A stretch of DNA of 64,000 nucleotides from Setaria digitata (GCA_003640385.1 RCAB01000050.1:163081-227080); one strand, 5' to 3'. Shown: positions 35,601 through 49,300, counted from the stretch's first letter. The notes: generated by a model not told the origin, from the letters alone. Made by a program: numbers and translations.

Positions 35601-38209
35601 TTTAACTTATCTACGTATGTTTAATAATACCTAAAATGTGTTAAATTATAATAAAAATTATTTCAAATATCAAAATTTAAATTTGATTTTTTTCAAAAAT
35701 TTTAAAATTTTAGTGCATTATTTCCACATTTACGATATACAGTGGATGATAGGCGTTTCATACTTGGTTGCACGGGTGGTTATGTTATAATATCAGATAG
35801 TGAAAATCATAATGCTATTGATTCGGTAGCTTTGTTCTTTTATTTTCCTAATTTTTTAATTTAAATATTAGGAATGAAAATGTAAATATAATTTGCAAAT
35901 TTAGCATTGAAAATGACCTGTTATCATTTGAGAAATAATAATCATTTTTTCTTCACATCAGTTATCATTTGAAAAATATGGTAAATTTTTATTTTAAGAA
36001 AAAAATAATTTTTTTTTTGTAAGATCTAAACTATTATAGTTTAAAGCACATCGAGATGATCCTGTAAATGTTTATTGCTTCAAAACTAATCCAAATATTT
36101 ACTGCACTTCTGGTATTGATGGATTATGTAAGGTATTTATTTCATTTATCATTTTAATTCTACCTTGAATTTCTTTTAACCAGTTGAAATTTTATTAGTT
36201 AAAATCTTATTGATTGAAAATTAAGAAGGAAGAAAAAAGAATTTCTATTGCAATGGGAAGTGATGAAACGAGAAAAGACAAAAAAAAAAAAAATTTGATA
36301 ATTCCTAATAATTATTATTTACTAAATATTGTTTATATTACTAATATGACGATAAAAATGTTAAGGGTACTACTGATAACATTCTGGTGATAACAGTAAT
36401 GATAACGGTGACAAAGATAATGAGAATAATGAATATGTGATGTGATGCTGACGATAATATGTTATTTGGCAAATAATTTTATAATATGTTATTTGGCAAA
36501 AATGATTTAGGTATGGGATATGCGTGCAGAGAGGCGAACAAGTTCCTCTGGTATGAGNCCAGATTTAGGTATGGGATATGCGTGCAGAGAGGCGAACAAG
36601 TTCCTCTGGTATGAGAAATCCGGTTGGTGTCTTTTCCGGTCATTACTGCCCGATAACTTTTGCTGATGGTGATTTTACCGATAGATATTTTCTGTCAGTT
36701 GCTGGTGATGAAACAATTAAAATTTGGGATTTTCGTCGTTTTTCTGAGGTGTTTTTTTTTTCCATTTCCTTGATATGATTAATGATTAAATTTATGATGA
36801 TTGTTAATTTATTCCATATATTAAACAGGTTTGATAATTTTAACAGTGAATATCAGATGAAATAGTCTTTTTTTAAAATAATTTTTGAAGTGAAATAATA
36901 ATTAGATTTTTATTTCAAACATTTTTACATTCACCAATCAAACTTTGGGCATATTTTATCAGAATCCAAAGGAATAATGTTAATTAATTAGGAATAAAGC
37001 ATCAGTAGATTCAACAACTTCGAGAATTTTTATTGCCTTTTGAAAACCATACTGNATTTTGAAAACCATACTGTATATTACTCCTATTTTCATTTTAATT
37101 TTGTATAGGCAAAATTTAAACATTTCTATTTTTCCGTTGAATTTCTTTCTCATAATGCATTTACAGAAGTCAGCGAAATTAGCAGGAGGATTTGAATCAG
37201 TGGCATTTCCTCCATCATCGTCAGGTAATTATTTCCACTAATTGTCGAGAAGTAATTAATTGGTGCAAATTTTATATGAATTATAATGATGAAGCTNATG
37301 AATTATAATGATGGAGCTGACAAGTGTTTCTGATTTTTTTTTTTTAAAAAATATCTTATTGAAAATTACTGCGAGAAAATCTATTCAACATTTAGCGATA
37401 TTGCTAATAATTGAAATTTGAAAAAAAAAAGTTCGAATTTCAAAGAAAAATTGATTTATATTTATTTGAAACTACAGGTGATACATCAGTGATGACATTT
37501 CAAGGATACGCAGAATTTCAGAATATTGTAAGGGCTTATTTTTCACCTGAAAGAACAGGAAATCGTTACGTATACACCGGTAGATCCCAAGGAGCCGTAC
37601 ATGGTAAGTTTTGCAATGTTCATATTCCAGCTAATTCTCAGATCGAGATCTGAGAGGAGCAATAATTGAAATATGCATGATGTCAATTTGGTCGAGATCT
37701 GGGAGAACCGAACTGGTATTTGTTGAACAGATCAGGTAAGTATAAGATGAATGAAGATGATTTAAGAAGTGATTTTTAGTAAGTGAAAATTCTTTTTATA
37801 TACACTTTTCTATCGTTATTATTATATTTAGTGATGTGTTTTTAATTAGAAAAAATGCATGGGATTTGCTAATTAACTAATTAATTTTGCAGTGCTGGAT
37901 GTTTTCACATCTGATACAATGCTTATTTTGAGAGGACATCGAAGTATGGTGTATGATTGTTGCTGGCATCCATATGATGCTGAAATAGTTAGTGTATCGG
38001 TAAGATAGCTAAATTTGATTAGGTAACTATAGTAATAAAGATAAGATCAGTCTCTGATAGCAAAAAAAAAAAAAAATTTAAATTTAACAAAAATACCGTA
38101 AATTCATGCATTCCTTTTCCTATTGCTCATGAAATTTATTTAGAAAGATGGCATCATGGCACGATGGCAGAATGTTGATACAACTTATTTTGATCGTTCC
38201 AAGTATTAG
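33375..38209 (+). CDS. wdr-23: WDR-23 / DCAF11, WD40 receptor of a CUL4-DDB1 ligase
   Basis: Substrate adaptor of the CUL4-DDB1 ubiquitin ligase; in C. elegans it restrains the stress factor SKN-1. Exons in phase: 33375-33398 (tentative first exon), 33704-33891, 34161-34258, 34727-34882, 35148-35262, 35714-35825, 36040-36132, 36569-36748, 37167-37224, 37478-37603, 37893-37999, 38144-38209, giving 440 residues. Human DCAF11 and the worm protein are longer at the N-terminus, so upstream coding exons may be missing. DCAF11 landmarks: the pre-propeller block ending in NRFLPN, VWDMRAER (263-270) and IWDFRRFS (314-321), both with the WDxR motif used to bind DDB1, GDTSVMTF and CCWHPYDAEIVSVSKDG near the end. 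The exon 5 acceptor follows an A-run and may lie at 35148 or 35154. A false partial copy of exon 8 lies at 36511-36557, before an N. Confidence 0.93.
36504..36615. repeat. 54-base direct repeat around an N, inside wdr-23
   Basis: The same 54 bases, starting GATTTAGGTATGGG, occur at 36504-36557 and 36562-36615, with an N at 36558. They cover the acceptor and first codons of wdr-23 exon 8. Only the second copy continues into the rest of the exon. Confidence 0.93.
37038..37073. repeat. 17-base direct repeat around an N
   Basis: TTTTGAAAACCATACTG occurs on both sides of the N at 37055, in a wdr-23 intron. Confidence 0.9.
37276..37318. repeat. 21-base direct repeat around an N
   Basis: Two copies of a 21-base word starting ATGAATTATAATGATG flank the N at 37297, with one mismatch. 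They lie in a wdr-23 intron. Confidence 0.9.
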
Positions 38210-40460
38210 AAGATGAATTACAAAAAGATATTTTCAGCTAATTTCACTACCGTATTCAGCATGAAAATATTTTCATCAAATTTCATTACCGTATTTAGAA
38301 TGGATGAAAATTTTGCCATGATTTTTGATTACGTTATTATGCGTAAAAAGAATAGTATTGTCATGCTTGACCACATCTTTGGTGCAATGCTTGCTTACCG
38401 TATCCTGCATCAGAAAAATGACTACTGCTGTATTTGCACCGTATTTTTGATGAGAGAAATGCATTCAGAGATAATTATTACTTATGAATAATACTGTAAA
38501 ATTCATACTCTCTACATTGCATTACGATATTAATACGGGCAAATTGAAATTGAAATTTTAAATTTACTGAAATAATCTTTCATTTTGACTTCTTGTTTAT
38601 CACCATTATCATATCTTCCGTGCAAATTAATTTCTCCTTCTGTATTTATCAGATACATTAGGTAAAAGCTTAAATATTACTCTCATTTGGATGTTGCAAT
38701 TTTTGGAGTTATAAACATTTCAAGTCATCATAGTTCGGTAGAAGCGGTACGTAGGATTCCACGCATCAGTTACGTGTTGCACTATGCTCAGTCTAGTACT
38801 TTTCAGATTCATCTCGTTTTCTCTTTTACCTCAACAATGTCATACAGTTTCCAATAAAGACTAAATTCCTGAGACTAAATCACGAAATAATTACTTTTGC
38901 TGGAGGAATGAATTCAACTTTTGTTAGAAAATGCATAAAATGTAATATTTGGTGGACAAAAAAGATCTTGTATTATCTTGACTGTGCATATTAAAGTTTA
39001 ATCTGTTTGGAACACTTGTCAAAATAATGCTTAGTTTTATTTTGTGGTTTGTTCAGGGTGAGTGTTTTTTTTGTCTTTATCTGCTTTTCTTTTTTTTTTT
39101 TTTTTTTCTGAAACAAAATTACAAAAAAATGAAAGTTTTGAATGAAATTGCCGAGTATTTCGATTGAAATCCATAAAATAGTAGAACTTCGTTTGAAAAT
39201 GATTAATTAGTGAGTTGAATGCAAATAAAGAGAACAGACTTTAGACTCTATCCCGGCATAATAATTCAGAATGTAGTTCTGATCACTGAATTCTAACAGT
39301 AAATACGCATTAAATTAATTAAAAATTTAGAACAGAATTTTCTAGCCTAATATTTAGAACAGAATTTTCTAGCCTAGTAAATAAATAATTAAATGCCAAT
39401 TTTTGTGCTAGCTACCAATGTAAAGCTAAAGGTTATAAAAATAATTCGAAGATAATTCAAATGATTAATAAGCACTTAAGAAATATTTAATTCAAATTTA
39501 CTATTTAAAAAAGTCAAAATTTTTCTTTGATCTCATCCTCGAGTTTTAATTAATTATTAGTTTTAATCATTTAAATTATTCCAGAAGATTGTTCGCGAAG
39601 CATTACATTTAGTAAAAATTAAGTTTCGGTTTTTTTTTTTCGAATAAACACTAAAACTTTTTCAAATGATCTCAATCTAACAAAAAAATTAAGTTTTAAG
39701 GATATTATTAGGTTTAAAATTAGTTTTGTTAACATCCTGATATCTTTACCAAACTAATTTTAAGTTAATCAATAGTTCATTATATTATATACAAAGTTTC
39801 AGCTTACCTCTTCAATAATTCAAAATTTAAGCTTTAAAATTAATGCTTAAAATATTTATGCATTACGATTAGCTCTCTTAAGTTTGATATAACAAATGTC
39901 TCTAATTTCATTAATNTTATATTATATACAAAGTTTCAGCTTACCTCTTCAATAATTCAAAATTTAAGGTTTAAAATTAATGCTTAAAATATTTATGCAT
40001 TACGATTAGCTCTCTTAAGTTTGATATAACAAATGTCTCTAATTTCATTAATTTATATATAGTTTATGTTTTAGTATATCAAAACAGCTTAATTGGAGGA
40101 AAAGTCTGCCAGAAATTTTAGTAGCAACAAATTAATGTTATTAATTAATAGTCGAATTAATTACTATACCAGAAATTCCGAAGTCATTGCATAGCCCAAA
40201 AGAAAAAAGAAAGCATCTGATCTGCTCTCCAGATATTTTCAAGAGTTTAGTCATTCTTCTAGAAAGAAGTACTTTCTTCTTGTCGATTACTTTTTTCATA
40301 AGGTATGTAACAGATAAAACTAATTATTTACGCTTTATTGCCTTCAAAAGAGGAAAAACCTTGCAGTGATGTTTAATTTAATTAATTATCATCCAGTTAT
40401 CAGTGCTACTCGTTTATTCATCTGCATTTGATTAAAAATTAGTTATTTTATAGATTATAA
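38210..40460. other. Intergenic region wdr-23 / serine protease
   Basis: About 2.25 kb between two plus-strand genes. It holds the wdr-23 3' UTR, the 136-base repeat around N 39916, and a small tandem word (TTTAGAACAGAATTTTCTAG) repeated near 39326-39375. The open frame at 38213-38491 follows directly after the wdr-23 stop, contains no recognisable domain and is not supported as a gene. Confidence 0.45.
39780..40052. repeat. 136-base direct repeat around an N
   Basis: Copies at 39780-39915 and 39917-40052 flank the N at 39916 and differ at one base that I can see (AAGCTTTAAA against AAGGTTTAAA). Intergenic. One substitution fits two alleles placed in tandem by the assembler. Confidence 0.92.
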
Positions 40461-43046
40461 ATGCGAAAGTTTCAAGTTTTAATTTTACTAGTATTTGAAT
40501 TTACCTATTCATATTTGGAAAGAACCGAAATTTGCGGCCGTTCTCGTAGTTTAGATAGTCTTATTGATAAGGACAAACTTATCACCGTATGTTTGCAATT
40601 TTTTTTTTTTCCATTAAATATGTCATTATTGCAAGAAAAAAAGAAAGAAAAGTAAATTTAATTGATAGAATTATAATTTTGTAACCAAACTGATTAATTA
40701 TTTCTGCTAAGTCAGCTTTGTTTCTCTGTGAAATTCCAATTTAACTGATAATGTTTATTGTTTATCAATGATTAAATGATTCGAATAAACTTCCCCGGTA
40801 GGTTGTTCAACATCGAGGTACACTATGTTTCGATCATACCTCGCGGGTATTTCATCTACTCCCTACGGGCAAGATAGCTTGTGCTGGCTGCTAAAATTTT
40901 ACCCTAAAGATATTTTCTGTTGCACCTTAAAAATTTTTAAAATTATGCCTTTAGGATATTTAATTACAATTTCAATGTTGCCATTTTGCAATGATCAAAA
41001 ATTTTGTGAGAAAAAAGAATAGTGCATCAATGCAACAAACAGTTCATCACTAATTAATCACTCAATTAACAAATTAATTATTCGCAGGATAATGAGCATC
41101 GTGTCGTCGGTGGTAACGAATCACAGCCACATATTTGGCCATGGACTGCGCAATTAATTTATTCCGAAACAAAAATTCACCGATGTGGTGCAGCAATTGT
41201 AGATGATGATATTGTTGTCACTGCAGCACATTGTTTTTCTCGAAGGTTTCAATTTTCATTTCAATTTTGAACACAATAAAATATGCGTTGAAATTAATTT
41301 AATTTAATACTAAAATTATTATTATTTATTTAAATTTTTATCACTCATTTAATTTTAATTTAAGTTTCTGAATACAACAACACACATATGCATTAAAATT
41401 TTGCTCAGTTTAATGCAAAAACGTACAATTATCACTAATATTGTAAATTATCCTACAACATTCTTAATTATTTGTATCAATAAAATTAATAATTAAAAAA
41501 AAACGAAATATTAATTATTACAGTCGTAATCCAGCACGTTACACAGTCCTCATTGGTGGCCATGAAATTGGTTCTGGTAAAAGTTATGAAATTCGTAACA
41601 TTTCAATTCATCCATTATTTAATGTTTTCATGCCAAGTTCATTTGATGTTGCCGTTGCCAGGTAATTTTATTTTTTTATTTTTCGTTTTTTCAATTAATA
41701 AAAATTAAATATGTAAGATTTGAAAAGCAAATTATGTTCTTTCTTTTTGCTTGTAATTTTATTTTTTTATTTTTCGTTTTTTCAATTAATAAAAATTAAA
41801 TATGTAAGATTTGAAAAGCAAATTATGTTCTTTCTTTTTGCAGAATTTCTAACTTTCCTCTTCTTTTCCTTTAAAGTATTTAATTTTTAAGAAATAAACT
41901 GTTTTTTAAAGCAACAAAAATTTAGAATCATTTGAGTAAAAGATATTCAAAAATTCCTCAAAATATTTTTTTCACTCTTTTAAATAAATTTCATTTTTTT
42001 TTTCAAATGTTTCAATTTTGTTTTAAGATTGCATGGAAAATTAAACTTTACCGAAAATATACAACCGATATGCTTACCGGTGTTGGAACCATCAACGGTG
42101 GATGATTGTATTGTTACTGGTAGGTATTGTTAGTTTTACCGGTTATGTAAAATTCTCAAAAAAAAAAAAAGTAATTTTGGAAATGTAATTTTGAAAATTC
42201 CGGGAAACATATAAAAAAATTCGGAAAAGATATTCTGAAAATTCCAAAAAATAATGGCAAAAAATGAACGATATGTTTTAGAAATTTTAAAAAAATAATT
42301 GGAAAATTTTGGGAATATTTTCTAAAAATTCCAAAAAAAAAAGAAAAAAAAAAGAAAACTATTTAATTCTAGAAAAAAAAAAAAAATGGAAAAAATAGTT
42401 TTAAGAAATGAAGAAATAATTTAAGTATTATTTTCATATTTGATATGATTTTTCATGCGGAATTACCCATTCCATTTCTTCACAGGCTGGGGTTTCCAAG
42501 AAGAGAGTGGTAGTTTCTCGTCGAAATTACGTGAAATACGTGTCCCAATTATACCAATCGTTGTGTGTAATAGTATTTTGCACTATTTTGGTCGTGTTGA
42601 TCCGTTATCAATGCTTTGTGCCGGTTCCGGTGGTGCTGATGCATGCCAAGTGTGTCCATTGTTTTAATTTTTCATTTCATTTCAGAACAAAGAAAAAGCT
42701 AATAATAAAAATTTGTTTGCAAAAATTACTGCCATTTCTAGATTAATTAGCAAACTATCATAGCTACTTTCTTTCTATACTTCCTAATTTCTTTTCATCT
42801 TTTTCTTCAGTAATATACGTATATCTGTATTCCACTCTTTTTTCTTTTTTCAAGGGTGATTCAGGTGGTCCGTTAATGTGTTACAATCACGTACGTCAAC
42901 GTTGGGAGCTACAAGGTGTGGTTAGTTGGGGTCACGGATGTGGTCGAAGTAATATCCCCGGTGTGTATGCTAAAATTAGTGCAGTTGCCGGTTGGATTAA
43001 TTCACAAATTAAATCACTTGCACTCAATGATAATGATATACTTTAA
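40461..43046 (+). CDS. Secreted trypsin-like serine protease (S1 family)
   Basis: Six exons join in phase: 40461-40586, 41088-41245, 41524-41661, 42028-42119, 42486-42649, 42855-43046, giving 289 residues. A hydrophobic signal peptide (about 1-18) is followed by a short pro-segment with one Cys (CGRS), then the activation site R47-VVGG. The catalytic triad is complete: H90 in TAAHC, D136 in FDVAVA, S229 in GDSGGP. D223 lies six residues before the serine, which predicts cleavage after Arg or Lys. Other family marks are GWG (172-174) and VVSWGHGCG. There is no clip, CUB or kringle domain, so it is a simple secreted chymotrypsin-fold enzyme, resembling the C. elegans TRY group. Substrate and tissue cannot be read from sequence. 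An AATAAA signal lies at 43449-43454. Confidence 0.95.
41662..41843. repeat. Tandem duplication of about 91 bases in a protease intron
   Basis: Two adjacent copies, apparently identical, of a block starting GTAATTTTATTTTTTTATTT in intron 3 of the protease gene. There is no N between them. The first copy begins at the exon 3 donor. Confidence 0.9.
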
Positions 43047-46000
43047 TTATTCTTTTAATTATCGCTTTTTTTTTGAAAAAACCATTTTGATTGAAAATTA
43101 TTTGTTAGATGAATTTTAATTTCACTTCATTTATGTATTTTATTCATAAATGGCTATTGCCCAATTTAATGATAAAATATGTGACATTGTCTCGAAAAAT
43201 ATTGTCATCTTCCGTTTCTTTTTTTTTTTCCTACGCTTCACAAAAAAAAAGTTATATATTTTATTTCTTAGAAATTGACATTTTTATGCTTTTTGTAATT
43301 GTCCGAAAAAAGTTACGCTAGAATTATAAATTTTATGCATATTTCCTTGTATTTTCTTTTACAAAGAAAAATTAGATAATTCTTTGCTTCAATGTGTTTA
43401 ATTATTGCTTACAACAATTATCTTAATTATTATTATTTTTTTTTTTTTAATAAAGAATCATTCCCCATTTTTTTTATCTTGAATCGCTTCGTGTTCCATA
43501 TAAAAGTTTGTATAATTAGGCAAATGCAGATTATGAATTAAAATGAGCCAATCTGCATAGCATTAAGCATAATTAGGGTAATTAATCAGGTGATGATATT
43601 TGATTTAAATAAACGCGAAATTGCATTGTCTTTGACTAATTGATGGCAAGAATTCAAAGCACAGATGATATTCGATTCGAGTTAGTGATCGGCCAATTAA
43701 TTAGTTACTTCTTTGATGAATTCAAGTCCTCCATTAATTTGACTCGAACTGTCTGTTAATTAGTCTAAGTAGCAAAATAGCAACTTCACGCTAATCAAAT
43801 TGCTCAAAATCATTCTATCGGCTCCCATCAATCAATTCATACATATATTCTCCTTTCAGTATATTTCAAACATTTGGTACCTACTGCACCAATTAGTTCC
43901 ATCTGGTACCACGTAATAACATCCTAGCATCCCCTGTAGCAGGCTAGTTAGACTCTTCCTCTCGCTGAACAGCAGTACAGCAGCTCCCGATCTCAAATAA
44001 TCCAACCATTGACACGAGTAATATTAAGTGGGACGAACCCTGTTGTACCCATAGGCTCGTTCTGGCCAATGAAATATTGAAAATCTGAGAGGTTCTTATG
44101 CTCAATACGATTAAGGGGCACGTAAGTGTTCACCGTGAAGTTACGTATATCTGTGAAGATAAAGGAAAAACTCCTACGGAGGTTAGTCTTAGCAAGATCA
44201 AGTTAATTATATTGCTACTTTATATTTAATAAATAATTTGCCTTTTTTTTCCATCATTGTTTTCTTCTCATTTCTTTTTCTTTTTCTTTTTTTTTTCTTA
44301 AAACTAAAAACTTAATAAGCTGACGTAACATATGCACACTTTTATACGGTTGAAGAAATTTATTTGATAAGTTACGTTTTCAACGATAGAACATGAAAAA
44401 GTTGCTTAATAGTTTGTTGGCAAATTTATTTAACTCTCTAATAATGTCACGCTATTTTGGGAGTAATTTGTGATGTCAATTTTTATGTGTAACTTTTAAA
44501 CCAAAGTATTTTCAACTCAATTTTAAGATTTTGTTTGGAAAAATTTTTCGTTGTAATCTCAAACTAAATTACACACTATCTATTGCTTCGTGTAAATTAC
44601 TCTTTATTTGGGTGTTGTATCATATAATTTACGTCAGAGAAAAAATCGTACACGTTACGTGTTACACGTCGCACGTTATACTAAATGTACTCACGTTACG
44701 CTGTTTATATGTATATATAAATATATAACAAATTGTATTATACATGTCAATTTCTTAATATGATACAATATTTTATAGTCAAAAAGATGAGACGTATTAG
44801 TTTTTTTATTAATTTTTCAGAAACCTTAAATGAAATGGTTGCAAAAAAAAAAAGCAATTGAAAAAGGAGCAGTGATGTTACATTTGGTTGATTGCTCAAT
44901 AAAGGTATGATGTTAAATAAATACCGGTTCTGTGATAGTAACTTGCGGCATTCTATATCAGAACAAGTTCTTCATAGTGTTTCTTTATTTGGGTATTGTA
45001 TTGTTTATATATGTATATGCTTCGATAATCTTTATTCTGTATCGATAAAAAGTAGGCTTTCTTAATGGGGTGATGAAGTAATATTGAAATATCTTTTTAA
45101 ACATATTTTCCTAAACACTTCTTTTTTTTTTTTGGTTTTGTTTGGGAAGATTTAGAAGTGACGAAATTAGTTGGGAAAATTTTATCGGAATTTGTTTTTG
45201 TTTTTTTGTTTAAACAAGCAACATTTTAATTCCTTTGTATATATTTTAGAAAATTTCTGAAACTTCCTATAGAAATTACCGCAAATTTTTTTTTTTTTTT
45301 TTACTTAAAGATCAAACAGTATTGTTGATGGATTTCAAAGATTTCTATAACTGCAAAAATTTTGGAAAGTTCTTTTGTAAAGAGGTTCGTTCCTTCTTAC
45401 GAAGTATTTATGTTTTAGTATCCGAATTTTCCTTAGGAAGTGCCGATTTTTCTAGCTGTTCTGGACAAATATGAAGTATTTTCTGTTTAATTTTTGGCAG
45501 TCTTAGATCTAAAGTATTTTCTTGGTAATAAGTGATTTATTAATTATAATCAGATCGCATTTCTTGATTTTATTGTCAAAAGATGAAAAATACTGGTATG
45601 AGTAACAGTACTTGTTTGATTATTTGGACTTTTCTACACAACTGTGGATTTTTTTATACAATTTTTACATTTAGAGACCAATTGTGTTAAATGAAATTTA
45701 CTCTTTTCTTTACTTTCGTTTTCTCCTTACTTTTCTTAGTTTTTCTTTTTTTTTTTTCTGCAGTTTACTTGTGAATAAAGCCATCAGTTTAAGCTGTAGT
45801 AAGTTGCATAAATAAATCGTGATTGATTTGAAAAAAAAAGAAAAAAGGGATAAATAAAGGAAATCATTCCATGAAGAATAGAGGAGTTTGAAAATAATTC
45901 TTTCAATTTATAGACTTATGACTTTGTTTTGTTTTCCGAAAACTGAAGGAGGCTTTTTTCTTCTAAGAAGTTAGTAAGAAGTTATTATTGGGCCATCTTT

Positions 46001-46360
46001 TATTAAAAATCCTGAAGTTGGGAATTTCTATTCCATCCATCATTTTGATGAAAAGATTTTTAGGTATATTTTATCTGCTAGATGTGCTTTTAGACTAACG
46101 AATGAGAATGGGTTCAAATATAGCAGTACAATTTTTTATCAGTATAGTTTCGGATAGATTTTATAGTTTTCGATTTAAAAGCCTAGGCATTTTTCTGTCC
46201 AGGGCTATAGTAAGTGATTATCTTCAAAGTCAGAAAGTTCAAAAAACGTCAATTTATATAAGATAAATTGTGGTTTATTTACTTGCGCTTTTATCAATTT
46301 CCTTACAATCTATATTTTGATTGAATTGCAGTTGCAGGCTTCTGTATTTTTTACATTTGA
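43047..46360. other. Intergenic region protease / mboa-7
   Basis: About 3.3 kb between two plus-strand genes. Mostly AT-rich, with no exon that I can support. The exception is a compositionally different island at about 43860-44190, listed separately. Confidence 0.45.
43860..44190 (-). other. GC-richer island with an open minus-strand segment, unidentified
   Basis: About 330 bases stand out from their surroundings by higher GC and lack of homopolymers. On the minus strand, an open frame of more than 60 codons without an early ATG runs from about 44180 to a TGA near 43998; it includes VNTYVPLNR and GTTGFVPLNITRVNGW. I recognise no family. It may be a fragment of a transposable element or a decayed exon. 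Composition and the open frame are seen; the interpretation is inference. Confidence 0.35.
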
Positions 46361-49300
46361 ATGATTTCTGACACATTGCTGCCAACAAATCAAACGAAAA
46401 TTAGCATGTGGAATGCTGTATCAGAATTGATAATGGATAGAATAGATGATTTGATCTATAGTGAATTGCTGATTGTTTCTTTTCTGTTCTCAGTGATTAT
46501 GCGACAAGTAATTAGTTACTTTTATCTTTTCAAAATAGTTTTTATGTTTTAAAACGTGCAGAAAAGATTATTGCAATGGAAACAAGTTTTTCTGACTTCT
46601 TGTGATTGAATTACAATTATCTTGGTAAAAAGATTTTTTGGGTATTTTATCTGCTAGATGAATTACAATTAAATTTGAAGATGACTATTTTAACTATTGG
46701 GAGAAGCAGAATTAATTAAAGAAAAAATATTTCTTAGAATTTATTGGAAACAAAATTTCAGGTGCGCTGGGGCATAGTTCGCGAAATATGTGGTGGACTT
46801 ATTGGTATTTCATTAATTTATTACTTTACGGGTTGGAAAGTATTATATTCGTTCCTAATTGTCATTATAAATATTGCCGTTAATTCGGTCGTGAAAAATC
46901 GGTAAATCTTACGCCTTACAATAGTTTATGCATATTTTGATAATGGCATCATTTATCACTACATTTCGAGCTATTTAACATTTTCCAGATATCTGCCGTT
47001 GGTATCCTTCATCGTCACATTCGTTTATTTGGGATTTCTTCGATCCATACATTTAATGGGCTTTCCTGCTCTTGCTTCGCATTCAAATGCTGTTCAGCTG
47101 ATAATGACTTTGAGAGTATGTCTGAATAATATACTTATAATGTTTCAGAAAGACTTCACTAACAAAAGACGTTCTTGTTGTTTGGAAGTTGAAAATTTGA
47201 TCCAGACAATGATCTGAAATGTTTTCTAATAATACTTGTTAAAACACAAGTCTGTATTATATTTTAAACTAACAAACTGATGATAAACCGTTAGTCTTTA
47301 TGTTCCATCTTAATATCTTAAAACTCATAATTATTTACTAGCTTTATAGTTTTTAAATGAAGTATGCTAAACAAGAACTCAGACGGTCTTCATTAGGATT
47401 AGTAGGTAGGAATAGATTTCGTTTTCTTGTAAAGAAGGAAAAAAGTTTCTTACAAATCATTAATTGTAGCTTGTTGGGTTAAGTTTTGAAATTGCTGACA
47501 GCAGAAGAAAAAATGAACGAAGATTCGATCCAAATAAAGTGCGATTCATTGAAGAACCGACATGGTGGCAAGAGTTCTTATATGCATATAATTTTCCAGG
47601 CCTTTTTACTGGTAAGTTGCTTATTCTTCACACCAGAAGTCCTTTTATGTCTTAAGCTATTTTTCCTATTTTTAATGCACAGTGGATGAATAATAAAGCT
47701 TTGTTGTAATAAGCATACAGTTTTGCTGATAGCCGTGCCTAACCACCCCATTTTAATTCATTCCATGTAATATTTGTGCCACATTTTTGTAACTCCATAG
47801 TTTTTTCTCTTTTTCTGGTTCATTACGCCACAAAAAATAATTGAGTCAGTGAAATCTTAGCAGATGGATTTTGATTTCGAGAAGTGATTTCTTGAATTCC
47901 AGATTTGTCCGCAGAAAAATTATTAAACTGTTTCTGATATGTTGTTTCAGGAGGTTCGAAAACCCCAACAGTAGATATCTTGCTGCCATGTATAATTCCT
48001 TAAGATTTATAAAGATAAGCATTTAAAATTATTACTAAAACCATTGTATCTTTTGTATTTTGAAAGGTCCATATTATACATATGCAATGCATCGAGATGT
48101 TGTTGATAATGATAATATAATGGAAATATCTGTGTGGGAACATATTGAATGGCGTTTGTATAATTTTGCCTGGGCACTGCCTGCTTTTATTTTGCTTTTG
48201 TACGCCTTTCCACTTCAGGTTTGCTATATCAAATTTTGTATTCATTCTTAAGAGATAATAACTGATTTTATCAATTATTTCATCTTGATGTTTGTTATCA
48301 TTTCAAAAACTATCCTTAATAGATGATGCGTGAAGATGAATTTTACGATGAAACGGTTATGTATCGAGTATGGGTTAGTTTTCTGGTATTTCTCTGGATG
48401 CGTTGTCGTGTATACAGCGCGTGGATGGTTGCTGAATCAATATGTGTATTGAATGGAATTGGTATTTATCCGGAAGAAAGTTGTCCATCGGCTGGAAAAG
48501 GGCCAAATAGAATCGATGTTTTCAAGTAATAGCTCTTATTATCCTTATAGTATAATGATTTTAATACTCGTTATATGAAATTTATTAGTAATTTTGCTTG
48601 TAATCTCATGAGCTTTTTTTTTTTTTGGAAGGTCATTGAGCGATAGTACCAAGCGTGTAAATATATCCACAAAAGAAGAAATAATTCACTAATGTTATTT
48701 TAGCGAGCAAATGAATGGAAAAGGAACAAGTTATAATTCAGAAGCGGTACGTAATTTGGATATTTGGTCGATCGAATTGAATGGTTCATTTCGTGGTGGT
48801 ATGAGAGCTTGGAATCGTACGGTTCAATTCTGGCTTGCTAATTACGTATACAAGCGTGTACCGCGCTCAGTGGGGTAATAAATTTATGGAAGTTTATTTT
48901 TATTTACAGAAATTTTTTTGTTCCTTTTTCTTAAGTAAGTTGCTAGATAAGGAAGCAGCAAAGCAAACGTGGAATAATGGAAAAGTTTCTGACAGATTTG
49001 CAAATTAAAAACTCTTCTTCTTTACAAGGTTTATAAAATTATAACTGAAATACAATGAAACTTTTCAGCATGTTACTGACAATGTCTGTGAGTGCATATT
49101 GGCATGGTGTACATCCGGGCTATTTCCTTTCCTTCCTCACTGTTCCTCTTTGTACATTCGCAGAAGATAAGATATTATCATTAATACCAACGGATTCAAA
49201 CGGCAAATTACCACTGTCCTTTACTGTTTTGTAAGTGATTTTAGAACCTATGTTCTGTTTTTATGACTTAGATGGTTTGGTAAATTTCTTAATGACCAAT

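Noticed and set aside
38213..38491. 92-codon open frame after wdr-23
   Set aside because: No domain, no upstream signal, rich in Phe, Ile and Met, and overlapping the expected 3' UTR; a minus-strand frame of similar length overlaps it.
40801..40827. Possible micro-exon of the serine protease between exons 1 and 2
   Set aside because: An acceptor and donor enclose about 16 bases, but inserting it breaks the phase, while exon 1 joins exon 2 directly in phase and gives the usual pro-segment.
47486..47689. Open frame with internal ATG in the mboa-7 region
   Set aside because: It is a shadow. The real exon 4 (47470-47611) reads another frame and carries the conserved LVGLSFEIADS and GLFTG motifs, with matching phases.
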